A stretch of DNA of 64,000 bases. It comes from Diphasiastrum complanatum. Its lineage: Eukaryota > Streptophyta > Lycopodiopsida > Lycopodiales > Lycopodiaceae. This document shows, one piece after another, positions 42,741-53,580 of this stretch. The stretch is taken from contig CM055103.1 of NCBI GenBank assembly GCA_029204225.1, positions 953,608 through 1,017,607 on the forward strand, read 5' to 3'. Numbering within the stretch: the first letter of the stretch is position 1; each line of letters begins with the position of its first letter. The notes below the pieces were generated by a model. It worked only from the letters and a program-made list of their open reading frames with translations. It was not told the origin of the DNA and ran no database searches. Made by a program: the position numbers and the translations under genes.

Positions 42741-44440
42741 GAATGGTAAATCAATAAAGTACTTTCAAAGGCCAACTCTGTCAGTGATGGAGGCCATAAA
42801 CTGATTTTAAGGATATATGAGGATTTGTAATCAGAGGTATGAGAAATAGCAAGAACAAACTAATGCTCAAAATCCACTCATTAATATAGATGACCTCTGC
42901 CTACACAAAGATCAATGCAATGATGGTGATCTGATCTGTATCCTTAGAAAACCGTGATGCCTTCATAGTTACTAGCATCAATGATCTGGACAAGTAATTC
43001 TCTTTCAAAGGCCTATTCTTATGAAGCTTAAATACAACACACTCTTCTAAGGTGAAGTGTTGGTCTCACATCCTATATCTTTGAGAATAATAATTTGAGA
43101 TTGAGACTCTATCACTCTCATACTTCTTACTGCACAAACACTGTAAGAGTCTCAGCTCACATAATCCCTCAAGAATTGACATTTCAATTTATCAAAGAAT
43201 AAAAAATTCTCAATCCTCTCAAGAATACGTTGATATAATGACATGAAACTACAAATGCTCGGTCGGAGGAAGAATCTCAACCCATGATCCAATCTCCCAC
43301 TACATCCGTGATGAGAGAATTACAACTATGCAAATGTAAGCATCCAAAGCATCAATCCCACAGATAGTTTTCTTATGACATTTAATCCTTATGAGATTCA
43401 AAACATAGGACGAGTCCTTAGAATAGATTTCCAAAATATAGAATGAGGACATCTCAACTCATTTCTCCCTCTTGAAGATCTAAGCTCTCTCAAAAACTAG
43501 TAATCTCTCAAACTAGCAACTCCAAAAGTAGTAATCTCTCAAACTAGTAACTTTTTAAAAGAGGAAAAACTCTAAGCTTTTATAGGAGATGGGGAGGGCC
43601 TTGCCACTTTGGATTGAAGCCAAAGTGGTGGTAATCTCATATTCATACCATAAAGATTTTTTTGCTCACCACCCATGTGCTTTCGTCATTTATCTTTTAC
43701 TCCCATTTAAGTGTGCATGGAGGCCTTGCATCTTATTGGACCATGTTTAAACTTTGCAATTTTGGAAGGTGGGGAAGGGTTGACTTGCTCATTTTGCCAC
43801 TTCCTATTTTCTCTTTGAAAGGCAAGACCTCTTCACCAAAGTCAAGAGTCTTTAAGGTTGTGGTCTCCTCTTGTATTTTATACAAGGAAGGGGAGACTCT
43901 TCACTTTATTTTCTTTTTCTCTTTTCATTTTGTCAAGTTAAAATATCCTCTAGCACTTTCGGTGGGTCACACCCATTTAGGACTATCCTTGTGTTTGGAG
44001 GGTTTCACCTTGTCTCTCAAGGTCCTAACCTTTGATCCTAGTATCACTTTGCTTGCCTAAACTGTTATTGCATCCCTTAGATCACCTTTGTTGGCTTGTC
44101 GGTGATCTGCATAGGAATCTCTGCTAAGGGGCTGATGTTGATTTTTTTCAAATTCTTTGGTCTCAGATTTTTTTTTGGGCCTCAAAAAAATGGATGTCTT
44201 GCAAAATCTCAAACATCTTATTATATTAATAAAAACCCGGGTTACATAAATGAAATCAGACGTACATCAACCAAAATAAAACTTAATAGCCAATTCTAAG
44301 GCTACTTTTATTTAAAAACTTTGTAGTTCTTTTGGACGAACTGGGACCCCAAAATCTATGCCTGTCACACTTTAATTTAATCAACTTTTCCTAGAAACTA
44401 TACAAGTTCTTGCATAAAACTTTGAAAATTAGCTCGATTT
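42741..44440. repeat. Inverted copy of the 1136-2860 non-coding insert
   Basis: It is collinear in reverse complement with the left copy, including the tandem repeat near 43500-43560 and the TATA-like stretches. The plus-strand ORF at 43662-44060 lies within it but has no counterpart evidence of coding and is not called. Confidence 0.6.
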
Positions 44441-44620
44441 TGTGTGTTAAAAGATTGGCTAACACAAGATCATCCAGATGCTATTCTAACTTTACAATTA
44501 CAAGATCATTAGCAGTTCTTTAACTGATTAATTAGATGAGTTAATATTGGAGCGTTAAGATGTAGATAGTTTGTACTTGAAATCCTGTGTAAATCAGCAG
44601 AGTACTTGAAATTGTATATC
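44441..44620 (-). repeat. Fragment of family A LTR (inverted)
   Basis: The sequence around AACACAAGATCATCCAGATG to GTGTAAATCAGCAGAG matches the 3' part of the LTR at 950-1135 in reverse complement. The LTR start is missing here; pol begins at about 44620. Confidence 0.6.
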
Positions 44621-45504
44621 TTGTAGTTACCTTCTTAGCCAAATTATCTTCTTCACTACTGATGTGGCTGAAATGTATTCGGATGCTTCATGGCTTGGAT
44701 GTACTTCAATAATCTTTGTAGACCCTTTGAATTTGTAAAGCTGGATTGGACATGTGTTTAGACAATGTGTTTACCGTATATGCTAGATCAGATCATGTGC
44801 AGATCATAGAATACATTTTAGATCCTATGACAGGCTGGCAAGGATATATCTACACATTTCTTGCTGATCTGCTTCAGTTCTGGGGCACATGTCTTTAGAA
44901 ATCTTGGATCCTGGTTCCATGGGTGTGTCTATCGGCTTGCAGTCCTCCATGCCATATCTATGAAGCACATTGGTTAGATAGGACTCTTGGCTTATAGTAA
45001 TCCTTCTGCTTGTGCGATCTCTATTGGTCTCCATACCGAGCAGGTAATGACTAGGTAATAACATAGCTTGACCCATTACGCTTGAGAGATACGTTTAAGT
45101 CTGCGAAGCAACAAGTAAGATTGTGTTGCAAAGGCCATATAGTGCCTTATGCAATTTACATACCAAATGCTCTTGGCCTTGAAGGACGTAACCTTTTGGT
45201 TGATAAATGAACGTTTCTTCTAGTATATATCCGTGAAGGAATGTTGTCTGGATGTCATTTGGTGAATGTCCAAGTCTTTTGTAGCAGCTATAGCCGACAA
45301 GGTTTGAATAGATTGATGCTTTACCACTGGATTGAAGGTGTCAATATAATCTATTCCATAAACTTTCTCAAATCCTTTAACTACCAATCGAGCTATCCAT
45401 TTGGCTTAAGCTTTAGCTTGAAGATCCATTTAGAGTCAATAGGTTCTATACTTGTAGGAGGATTAACAAGACTCGCGGTCTTGTTCTTCATCAAAGAAGT
45501 GTAC
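44621..45504 (-). pseudogene. Copia RT-RNase H remnant (family A, inverted copy)
   Basis: The minus frame reads, in pol order, QTTFLHGYILEETFIYQPKG, EHLVCKLHKALYGL, then a break. 44825-45076 is open: YLLGMETNRDRTSRRITISQ, LHRYGMEDCKPIDTPMEPGS. RNase H remnants follow to 44621. The catalytic RT region between them is mostly lost. It extends further into RT than the left copy, which is cut by the window start. Confidence 0.8.
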
Positions 45505-45835
45505 TCACACACACACACACACACACACACATGGGCTCCTTCTCTAGACACTAGCTATCAAACTTGTCATCTCCTCAGATGCTTCTCGTCTCCCACTTGT
45601 TTCTAAGAGGGCTCATCCTCGGCATATGAACCACAATGTAGTGTTATTCAAACTTCTCTTAATTAGACTTTTTAGTACTTCAATTCTGCATCAAAATATA
45701 TTTAATACAATTGAGAATAAACTTTTTGTTTGCACTGTGATGGATACCATTGTGAGCAGCTCAAATCTTTTATGTTGAATAAAATCATTGTGGTATTGTT
45801 TGCAGGCTTTCTAATTATGACTACACGAAATCCAA
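45505..45835 (+). repeat. (CA)n and 300-bp repeat, third copy
   Basis: After (CA)n at 45505-45531 the sequence ATGGGCTCCTTCTCTAGAC to TTCTAATTATGACTACACG parallels 57917-58215 and is inverted relative to 41180-41437. It directly follows the RT remnant. Confidence 0.75.
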
Positions 45836-46109
45836 TTGTGTAAATCGATCATCCTAAAGATCATTATGGAAATATGTAGAGCACCTAGGTTTAATGACAA
45901 AGCGGGCAAATTTTTCTTTGAGATGAAAATTTCTAGAAAACGTTTGTAGGTGGAGTGTATATAAATGAAGGCCCCTCTTATTGGGAAATCTAAAAGTGGA
46001 GGAGGTTTCAAAGCTCGTGATCTAGTGCCAGCTGAAAAGCTTGAAGGGAAAAACAAAATTTGGTTTGAGTTTAACAAATCAAACCAAAATTCCTACCGTG
46101 TTAAACAAA
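45836..46109. other. Unassigned sequence before the hAT remnant
   Basis: An ORF from 45965 (KAPLIGKSKSGGGFKARDLV) overlaps this stretch but is not conserved with the hAT frame. It could be a decayed N-terminus of the transposase. Confidence 0.3.
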
Positions 46110-47110
46110 GTAAAAAAACCAAGAAATTGATTCGGCAATTGCCAAAGTTTTTTTCAACAATGGTATCTCATTCAATGTTGCTAGAAGTCCAGAGTTCAAA
46201 GAATGTTTGCAACTACATCATGGCTTTCACTTTTCAATATATAATATGTTGCGCATAGAACTTCTGCATATTACCAAAAGAATTGTGCAGCAAGAGATAG
46301 AAGGGTACCTAGAATCGGGATGCTCAAGGATTTCAGATGAATGTATTGATGCTTCTAAGTGACCAATTTTCAATTTTCTATCTCAAACATAAAATAGGAG
46401 GTCCATATTCCTAAGCTTGACATGTGTTGAAGTGAAGTTCATAACTACATGGTAGAGGAGATTGAACAAGCAACCTTTGAAGCTGGAATAAATTTTTTTG
46501 TGAAAATTATATTCGATAGTGCTAGTAGCTACAGAAAGGCTGGAGAGCTACTCATTGATGACAAGACATTATACAACTTGTGCCATATTTTCAAAAGCAT
46601 CCTCCTCATAAAGGTTAGCTAAAGTGTACAAAGACAAGGTTTGGCACTCAATTCATTGCTATAGATCACTTCAATGGAAGCTCAACAAGCCCTACAACAA
46701 ACTACTATTGACTCATCTTGGAACAATTTTGTTTTAAGACTAAATTCAGAGCATCGAAGGTTAGCCCATGATGTGGAAGAAGATGTTTTGGGATCAACAT
46801 TATGGTGAGCACCTGCACAATTTGCCGATGTATGCAAGCCCATTATGGATGTCCTAAGAATTGTTGATGGAGAATCTGTAAGAGTGGGTAAACTATATCA
46901 AAGTGTGGAAAATATGATACAAAAGATCCCAGCAAATGAAGCATTATCTGAAAGCCAAGTGAGCAGAAGTTATGAGATTTTGTCATGAGAGATGAGAGAT
47001 GTTGCACTCTCTCCTCTTCATGCTACTGGTTTTTTATTGAACCCACAAGATGTAGATCAAGTTAGACATGGCACATTATATGCAAAATACAAGTACATCA
47101 ATTTATTCTT
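46110..47110 (+). pseudogene. hAT-superfamily transposase remnant (DUF659 type)
   Basis: Frames on the plus strand follow the order of plant hAT transposases. First comes NNGISFNVARSPEFKECLQL (about 46153-46215). The DUF659-like catalytic region follows, VKIIFDSASSYRKAGELLID (about 46500-46562). Later APAQFADVCKPIMDVLRIVD and GKLYQSVENMIQKI (about 46810-46930) and LHATGFLLNPQDV (about 47020-47060) appear. Each lies in an open stretch separated by stops or frameshifts, so the gene is dead. The C-terminal dimerisation region and terminal inverted repeats were not seen. It is the only clear class II transposase in the window. Confidence 0.7.
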
Positions 47111-47679
47111 ATATGCGTCATATATTTATGTTTTTAGATATGGATGCTAAGATATAATAATGTCACAATTTTTTAGATAAGTAAAGCTATTGAAAAAAAT
47201 ATAGTAATCAAATTTGTATAATAATATGTTGTGTTATACATATTTATATGATATGCTAATTATATGATATTTCAATATAAAATACATATTATATGCAATT
47301 ATCATTCAAACTCTTTCCAAATGTGAGAATATATCTATCCATGTGTTGAAGAAAGCTTGTGTGGTTTAATTATAGACGTTTGTGTAAATGATCTATGTGG
47401 ATTATTGGGTGAATGAAATTACTTAGGTCTAAATTAGTTGAATTCAAAGGTGATGGTTGTAATTGATTGACTACTATACACATGTGGATTGAGTATGGGG
47501 CCGTGAATATTGATGTACCATAATCCAAGATGATTGTAGGATACTTGATACAATTTCTGCAGATTATTATTATTTAGGTGGATGAACTTGAATGCAGATG
47601 TTGGCTTGATAAATCTTTGGGACCAAGAGCTTACATGTATTTGATGAAATATGGTCCTGATTTCAATATTTAAACAAAG
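47111..47679. other. AT-rich stretch without recognised features
   Basis: It has high AT content (runs such as TATTTATATGATATGC) and no supported ORF. It may include the 3' part of the hAT element. Confidence 0.4.
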
Positions 47680-47869
47680 GCTGTATTGAGCTTTTAATAA
47701 GAGATTAGAGCCGGCTCACACAGCATTCGTAAAAAACATTTTAATTCATGTTGTAGCTAGTAGCTACGTTCTAAAGGATGGCAAGAAAAACATAGTGAGC
47801 AAAATTTTCAATATATTTATGATACATGATGATGCTTGTGCTGGTAATCCTGCGCTCGCTAGCTCGCTC

Positions 47870-47892
47870 ACTCGCTCTCTCTCTCTCTCTCT

Positions 47893-47931
<39 letters not shown>
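47870..47931. repeat. (CT)n(AT)n microsatellite
   Basis: This is the mate of the (AT)n(GA)n at 6636-6722, and it is shorter. Confidence 0.95.
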
Positions 47932-47933
<2 letters not shown>

Positions 47934-48468
47934 TTCTAATTCTGAGCGTGGCACACAATCTAAATTTGTTTGAAGCCAAAGCCGAATTGTGCATATGATT
48001 TGTTTGCGTTTGGTCGGCTGATCAATACAGTACTATAACGTTAATGATTCTAAGTTCATCAGTTCACCAGTAGCAGAGAGCCCAAATGACTAGTTACCTG
48101 TAAACATTTAATCAATATAAAGGTAGTTTGTGGTGAGGCAGAGCTAGCTGATAAACTCATTTAGTCTCAGTCCCATCCATGTATTGAAGATTCTTATGAA
48201 ATGTGAATGTAAGACTTAGAATATTGTTTGTGTCTGTCACTTTGAAGAAGAAGAAGAAGGAGGAGGAGCTGGAAGCGCTGGACGTATTGTTTACCTTGCA
48301 GCTGATGACGCTATCCACTAATCTCTGTATGGACTGTCCAATTGCAAAGGAGGAGTGATATCGTTGTTCTCGCTCTCGTTCCTAATCGCATGCAAGGATA
48401 TGTCTATCACCGAAAAGGAGGAAGAAAGAAGCAAAAAGATGATGAGTAAGAAGTAAACTTTATAACAT

Positions 48469-48574
48469 TGGAGCCTGCGGGGGTCGAACCCGCATCTTGA
48501 GGAGTCAGTGGAGGGCTAATCACCTCATAACAATATGTTAGTATCCCAATGCTTTACCATTAAGCTAAGGCCCC
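48469..48574 (-). tRNA. tRNA-like gene with an extended central region
   Basis: On the minus strand GGGGCCT pairs with AGGCTCC (7 bp, one G-U). The D-arm is TAGCTTAATGGTAAAGC (GCTT/AAGC stem), the T-arm GCGGGTTCGACCCCCGC has a 5-bp stem and 7-base loop, and an unpaired A follows the acceptor. A and B box promoter elements are therefore intact. The region between the D- and T-arms is about 57 nt, far longer than a normal anticodon arm plus variable loop. Its best stem (TGAGG/CCTCA) has a 20-nt loop, so no anticodon can be assigned. It may be an intron-bearing or pseudo tRNA, or a SINE head. Confidence 0.5.
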
Positions 48575-48880
48575 TTTGGGGTGATGCAATTTGCAAGTAC
48601 AATTATCTTATTGCAATTAAGATTTGTATTGTGCCTATTAAATGATGTCCAAGTTTTTGTCCACCTCCAATGACATTGTCATCCTTGTGCACAAAATCCT
48701 CTAGCTTGTTAAAACACGAATGAAGATAGAGTGGTTGGTACCACATCCGCTCGACGTGGCCCCATTAGCTCCCATGAATGACCATTGACGTAGTTGTTGG
48801 CCGACAAACTGCCTGCATGCCTTGGCGTCCCTTGGCACATTCTTCAAATCGTGTCCTCTGATCCGCCACACAAATGTGAC

Positions 48881-48881
48881 T

Positions 48882-48936
<55 letters not shown>
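48881..48936. repeat. (CT)n microsatellite
   Basis: This is the mate of the (GA)n at 5697-5741. Confidence 0.95.
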
Positions 48937-49265
48937 ATCTCATCACATTCATGCTTATGGAAGTGATCTCTTTGGGTTTCTATATCCATTTTTGCATTGT
49001 CTTGTTGATATCTTGAATTCTTGTGTGTAGAATGCTATTTTAAGTTGTGTATCGGATTCACACATGTGAATGTGTTGTGGTACAGCCATTGTACGGACAA
49101 CAAAAGCAAATTATCATTCTTATTTTGTCAAGTTCTTATTGAGTTTATAGCTTCTATTCAAGTGGATGCTAGATTTCTACATTGTTAATGGTATTAGATG
49201 TGCTATCTTTGTGGGCCAAAGATCAAAGAGACAAATTAGATCTTAGTGATCTAAGTTTCTTCACA

Positions 49266-49430
49266 TGGTATCAGGGCTTCCAATAGTATAGAACCTATAG
49301 ATTTGAGGTCTACCTACATTATACGCATTTGATTCCAGTGTGTGTTGAGCCTAGCCCATTTTCAAACGGTCTATAGTCTAGACTGTCTTTTCATTCATTA
49401 AATGACCATGTGTCCATGCACCGCTCCTGT
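49266..49430 (+). other. PBS and leader fused to Copia linker
   Basis: 49266-49277 is TGGTATCAGGGC, one base from the tRNA-Met site. The leader runs to 49430 (ATGCACCGCTCC), where the inverted family A RT linker begins. The same fusion is seen at 5212-5216. Confidence 0.6.
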
Positions 49431-49895
49431 TTAATCATAGCAGCTTTCCAGTCGTCTTACTCTAGCATTGATTGTGCTTCTGCAACAGTGGTAGATTCAT
49501 CATGATTGATGAACGCCTGAGGGATGAAACGATCATGTTGTTGTTACTGTCGTATAGATCTTCAAACTGGATGTGTTTGATTCTCCTAGGTGAATGACTG
49601 GGTCTAGCTTCTTTCTCACATCAGACGGTGTTTGAGGATAGGAGAGACATCCAAACACTCGTAGATTTTTCAAACTTGGTTTGTTGCCGTAGTAGGCTTC
49701 AAATGGTGTTCTAGAGTTGATTGCCTTCGTGATCGAATAGTTTTGCCCATAACAAGCAGAAAAAATTGCTTTAGCCCAAAATTTCTTGGGTAACTAAGCG
49801 TAGGCCATCATGGATCCTGCAGCTTCCAGCAATGTTCAATTCTTTCACTCAGCTACGCCATTCTGTTGTGGAGTGTAGCTATTTGTGAACTGATG
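49431..49895 (-). pseudogene. Copia integrase C-terminus and linker (family A, inverted)
   Basis: The minus strand covers the integrase end and RT linker, corresponding to about 4535-5212. Relative to that copy, about 225 bp are missing between the CTAGACC near 4806 and the CTAGTCATTCACC near 5036; the joint lies at about 49600. The upstream integrase continues at 55549 beyond the nested element. Confidence 0.75.
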
Positions 49896-49900
49896 GTGCA
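49896..49900. other. Target-site duplication GTGCA (left)
   Basis: GTGCA precedes the LTR start at 49901, and the right copy is 55544-55548. The uninterrupted site in the left copy of the same family (about 4505-4512, complement) contains one GTGCA. Confidence 0.92.
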
Positions 49901-50550
49901 TGTGAAAGATTTCAGATCCTTAAGATCCAATCTACTTGAATGATCTTTGGTTAGAAAGAGAAATACACTACCAATTTCACCAATGTAGAAAAATCAGCAT
50001 CTACACACAATTTGAGATGCAAACACTAATAGAACTTGATCAAACTTGAATGAAATGATTATGTACTGTTGCTGTCCATACAGAACCAGCAAGCTACTGT
50101 ATTTCACACGTGTGGATCCAGAAATAGCAAATATAGATCATTCTACACATACAATTACAAGCAATCACCAAGATAGTGCACCAATGGATAGTAGAACCCA
50201 ATAGAACCATGTATAAGCATGAAATGAGATAGAGAAGAGAGAAGATGACTCTCTCCACGAGTTACATCCTTTTATAGCAGGTCCAAACCCTATTTGGCCA
50301 CTTGGCTTTCCCACCAAAATGCTAACTCTACCAATTTTGGGTCTAGATTCAATGTACCCAACTTATTCAAATTGAATCTACTCAAACTCGCATTCTATCT
50401 TTCCCACACTTTCAAAAAGTGTTTATTCAAATGAAATTTAGACTAATGCACTTTGAAAAGTCAACCTCTAAGTCTAAAACAAGTTTTGGCCTCAATATGC
50501 CAAATATGGAAATATTGCAAAATGTGATGAAACTAGTTGAATCTTTCACA
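49901..50550 (-). repeat. 3' LTR of the RT-less Copia element
   Basis: It runs TGTGAAAGATTTCAG to GAATCTTTCACA. The minus strand keeps a TATA box (GCTATAAAAGG near 50271-50281). Confidence 0.93.
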
Positions 50551-50799
50551 CTCCCTCTTCAACTAGTTTTAGCATAGACTTTGATAATACTCCAAGTGAA
50601 GTCCTATGCTTCATGAACAAGTCTTTTCCCAATGCTTTGGTGAAGATATCAGCTACACATTCCCTTGAAGACACATGTTGAAGCTCCACCTCCTTTGCAA
50701 TGACTCGCTCCCTCACAAAATGATATTGTATCTCAATATGCTTGCTCCTAGCATAGTTTTTGACAATAGAACTTTGATCCATCATAAGAATGATCTTCT
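50546..50799 (-). pseudogene. RNase H C-terminal tail of the RT-less Copia element
   Basis: The end of the 326-codon frame reads YARSKHIEIQYHFVRERVIA and ELQHVSSRECVADIFTKALG, then LKLVEEGV and a TGA. It matches the last 70-80 residues of the young Copia pol. The junction with the foreign segment is near MMDQSSIVKNYARSKH, where the young element has NPVFHARSKH. As in that element, the stop lies at bases 3-5 of the LTR and the PPT is coding. Confidence 0.88.
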
Positions 50800-51812
50800 T
50801 CCTAAGAATAGACCTTCTTTCAATGATCATGTAATGCTCAAAATAGAAACAACCATAATTGATATAGAGAATAGTGTCCACTTGGGATGCTTCACTATTT
50901 CTTACATCAATTTTACATGTAAAAATGTGACTAGAACATGAAGAATCAAATAGAATGTAAATGAAATGATTCCACCATGCTTCCAACTCTGAACTCTCTG
51001 GAAAAATACAGCAAACAAACAATAAATGTGAGTGATCAACTTTTGCTTGCATGTCTCCTCCTCCTTTGTCCTTTTGTTGCCTTGTATCCACCATGATACT
51101 CCATGAATGAGCCTCCATCTTCATCTTGCCACAAGAAACCATCAAACCTTGGAAATCCATGAGTAGGTGATACATTAATGATGAAAATCCAGCACCACAT
51201 GACTCCATAAACCAATTAGTTTGCACTAGTCCATCTTCAAGATCTACTTGACACAAGAAAATGACCATGAATTCACCAAAAATTGACAATCTCCAAGTAT
51301 TGGCACCAAGTAGCTCAACACTTGAGAACTTAGCCATGGATGAGTGACATAATGGACCTCCAATAGCTTCATTTCCATCAGCAAAATCAGCCAAGAATGC
51401 TAGTACAAATCCAACATCAAAACAATGCTCACCAATGTAGCTAGTTTTACCATATCTTGACAATTTGCACACATCCACATGAAATTGCTCAAACATGAGA
51501 AAAAGTAAAGTAAACTTGAACAACACTTCCTTGCTGCTCCTTTGACCTTACTTGAATCTTCAATATGCTGCAAAAACAGATCCATAACACCTTTGCCAAT
51601 TACCTCTCCTTTGATGCTCTTGACTAGCTCCAAATTGCCAACTTCCCTTTTGACTAGTTGAAGCGCTTTGAGATCAATTTCTTGATCTTCAACTTGATCA
51701 TCAAAGTCACTGATCAAACTTTGTTTTCCAGATCCAATACCTGACTTTACAGCAAGATAACATCCATCCACTTGCATATCTCCATGTACACAAGAAGATC
51801 CTCCAAAAGATG
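50800..51812 (-). other. Foreign segment replacing reverse transcriptase
   Basis: Homology to Copia stops after EYQSLMKSRT and resumes at ARSKHIEI. The 1-kb interval has no RT motif (no YVDD) and no RNase H aspartates. The first 350 bp are in frame with integrase (VDGCYLAVKSGIGSGKQSLI, VEDQEIDLKALQLVKREVGN). The remainder is open in a second frame (SSVELLGANTWRLSIFGEFM, SSLMYHLLMDFQGLMVSCGK). I do not recognise either sequence. The likely source is a captured host transcript or another repeat. Confidence 0.75.
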
Positions 51813-52947
51813 TTCTACTCTTCATAAGAGATTGATACTCTAGATCCATTGGTTGGATCCACTCCTCTTCTTTCCTTGCTTGATCTACACTTGTAGGCTC
51901 ATCCAAAGAGGTTAGGAAAGCAACATAATTTCCAGAAACTACTTGCTTACCTTTTTGATCATATGTGAGCCTTGAAGGTACTTGTCTTTCTCTTGATGTT
52001 CTCCTTGGCTTTTGACTTGATGAAGGTCCATCATCACCACCATCCAAAGTAGGATCCTTCTCATCAACATCAAGAATGTTAGATCCATCTACTTTACCAT
52101 CAATCATGCTTGAAGACACCTTTGGAATGTTTTCCTCATAAAAAATGACATCTCTACCAACAATCACTTTGTTAGTAGAAGGAATGTAAACCTTGTAGGC
52201 TTTACTCACCTCACTATATCCAACAAAAATACCTCTTCTTGAAGATGGATCCTCCTTGGTCCTATCATCAAGAGTAATGTTGACATAGCATGTGCATCCA
52301 AAGGTTCTTAGAAAGTTGACACTCGGCCTCCTCTTGAATAGCATCTCAAAAGGTGTCCTTCCATCCAAAATAGCACTCGGCCACCTATTGCACAAGAAAT
52401 TGGCACACAACAAAGCTTGATCCCAAAATGGTTTGTCAAGATTAGCACTTAACCTCATAGCTTTAGCACTTTCACATAAAGTTCTATTCTTCCTTTCAGC
52501 CACTCCATTTTGTTGTGGGGTCCTTGATGTTGTATACTCCCTCTTGATCCCATGCTCATCACAAAAGGCCTTGAACTTGTTAGATATGTACTCACCACCA
52601 TTTTCACCTCTCAAGCACTTGATCTTTGTGGAAAATTGGTTCTCCCTTGCATTCTTGAACTTGACAAAGACATCATACACTTCATCCTTGCTCTTTAGTA
52701 GATAGATCCAACAAAATCTACTAAAATCATCAATGAATGTTACATACATCTTAGCTCCACTGTTGCTAATTGTAGTAAATCCATGAATATCCGAATGTAC
52801 AAGTTGAAAAGGCTTTGTAGATCTAGAAATAGATCTAGTATAAGGTAGTCTATGTGACTTAGACAAAGCACAAGACTCACAAACATGCTTGTCATTACTT
52901 GAGGAACTTGGAAGACCAATCACAACCTTCTTCCTTGCCATTACCTC
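51813..52947 (-). pseudogene. Integrase of the RT-less Copia element
   Basis: It contains the pre-integrase region (CESCALSKSHRLPYTRS), the core (LVHSDIHGF, FIDDFSRFCWIYL, TPQQNGVAERKNR) and the C-terminus (FGCTCYVNITLDDRTKEDPS, GIFVGYSEVSKAYKVYIPST). The second catalytic motif reads LRGENGGEY where the young element has LRSDNGGEY, so the catalytic aspartate is glutamate and activity is doubtful. A TAG at 52948 precedes the block where the young element has leucine (FKSLEVM). After the linker (KEEEWIQPMDLEYQSLMKS) the frame runs on into the foreign segment to a stop at 51400. Confidence 0.9.
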
Positions 52948-53580
52948 CTATGATTTGAAGTTGAGGTGTCCCATCCTTTTGTGCCAAACCTCTTGAATAG
53001 AAATTTGCTCCCTTGCAACACATCCAACTTGGTTAGCAATAACACAAGCATCAAGTTTGAACAACTTCCCTTGCCTTTTACCTTTTCCAATTAAGACATC
53101 CTTCCTTTTGATCAAACAAGCATCTCCATCAAACTCCACCTTGAGGCCCTTACTTAGCATTTGAGTCACACTAAGCAAATTCTTGGTAATAGATGGAATA
53201 AACAAGACATCCTCCAAATGAACATTCCTATTTGTAGAGAGAGAAATAGGAATTGTGCCAATCCCTTTGATTGCACACTCACCATCATTGGCCGTGTAGA
53301 TCACCCTCTTGTCATCTCCATATGCCAACAAAGAAGTGAAGTACTCTTTGTGAAAGTTCATGTGTGAACTTGCTCCACTATCAATCCACCAAGGATCTAG
53401 ATCTCCATCATTAGCAAGCATACATGAAGACATCACAAAAGCATCATCATTTGCATCTTGCACATCCAAACCATCCTCATTAAGAGTAAGATTACCTTGC
53501 TTGTCTCCTTGATCTCTCTTCTTCTTGTAGCACTCACTTGCAGAGTGTCCTTTGATGCCACAATATAAGCACTTGAGCTT
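52948..53580 (-). pseudogene. Zinc knuckle and protease of the RT-less Copia element
   Basis: In the same frame as gag and integrase, it reads LKCLYCGIKGHSASECYKKK (complete zinc knuckle), then WWIDSGASSHMN with the D-S-G active site, then IKGIGTIPISLSTNR and the pre-integrase start VWHKRMGHLNFKS before a TAG. It is separated from gag only by one TAA at 53581. The pattern is of two point nonsense changes, not frame decay. Confidence 0.9.

Larger units (their letters stand above)
47680..49265 (+). repeat. Inverted repeat arm and LTR, mate of 5372-6895
   Basis: This is the reverse complement of the left copy, ending TTTCTTCACA (49265) directly before a primer-binding site, so its right part is a plus-strand 5' LTR. 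It contains (CT)n(AT)n at 47870-47931, the tRNA-like sequence at 48469-48574 and (CT)n at 48881-48936. Confidence 0.7.

Noticed and set aside
43662-44060. 132-residue plus ORF with hydrophobic stretches
   Set aside because: It sits in the shared non-coding insert, and I could not see it supported as an open frame in the inverted copy.
50675-50941. 88-residue plus ORF across the cargo/RNase H junction
   Set aside because: It overlaps the better-supported minus-strand pol tail and shows no recognisable motif.
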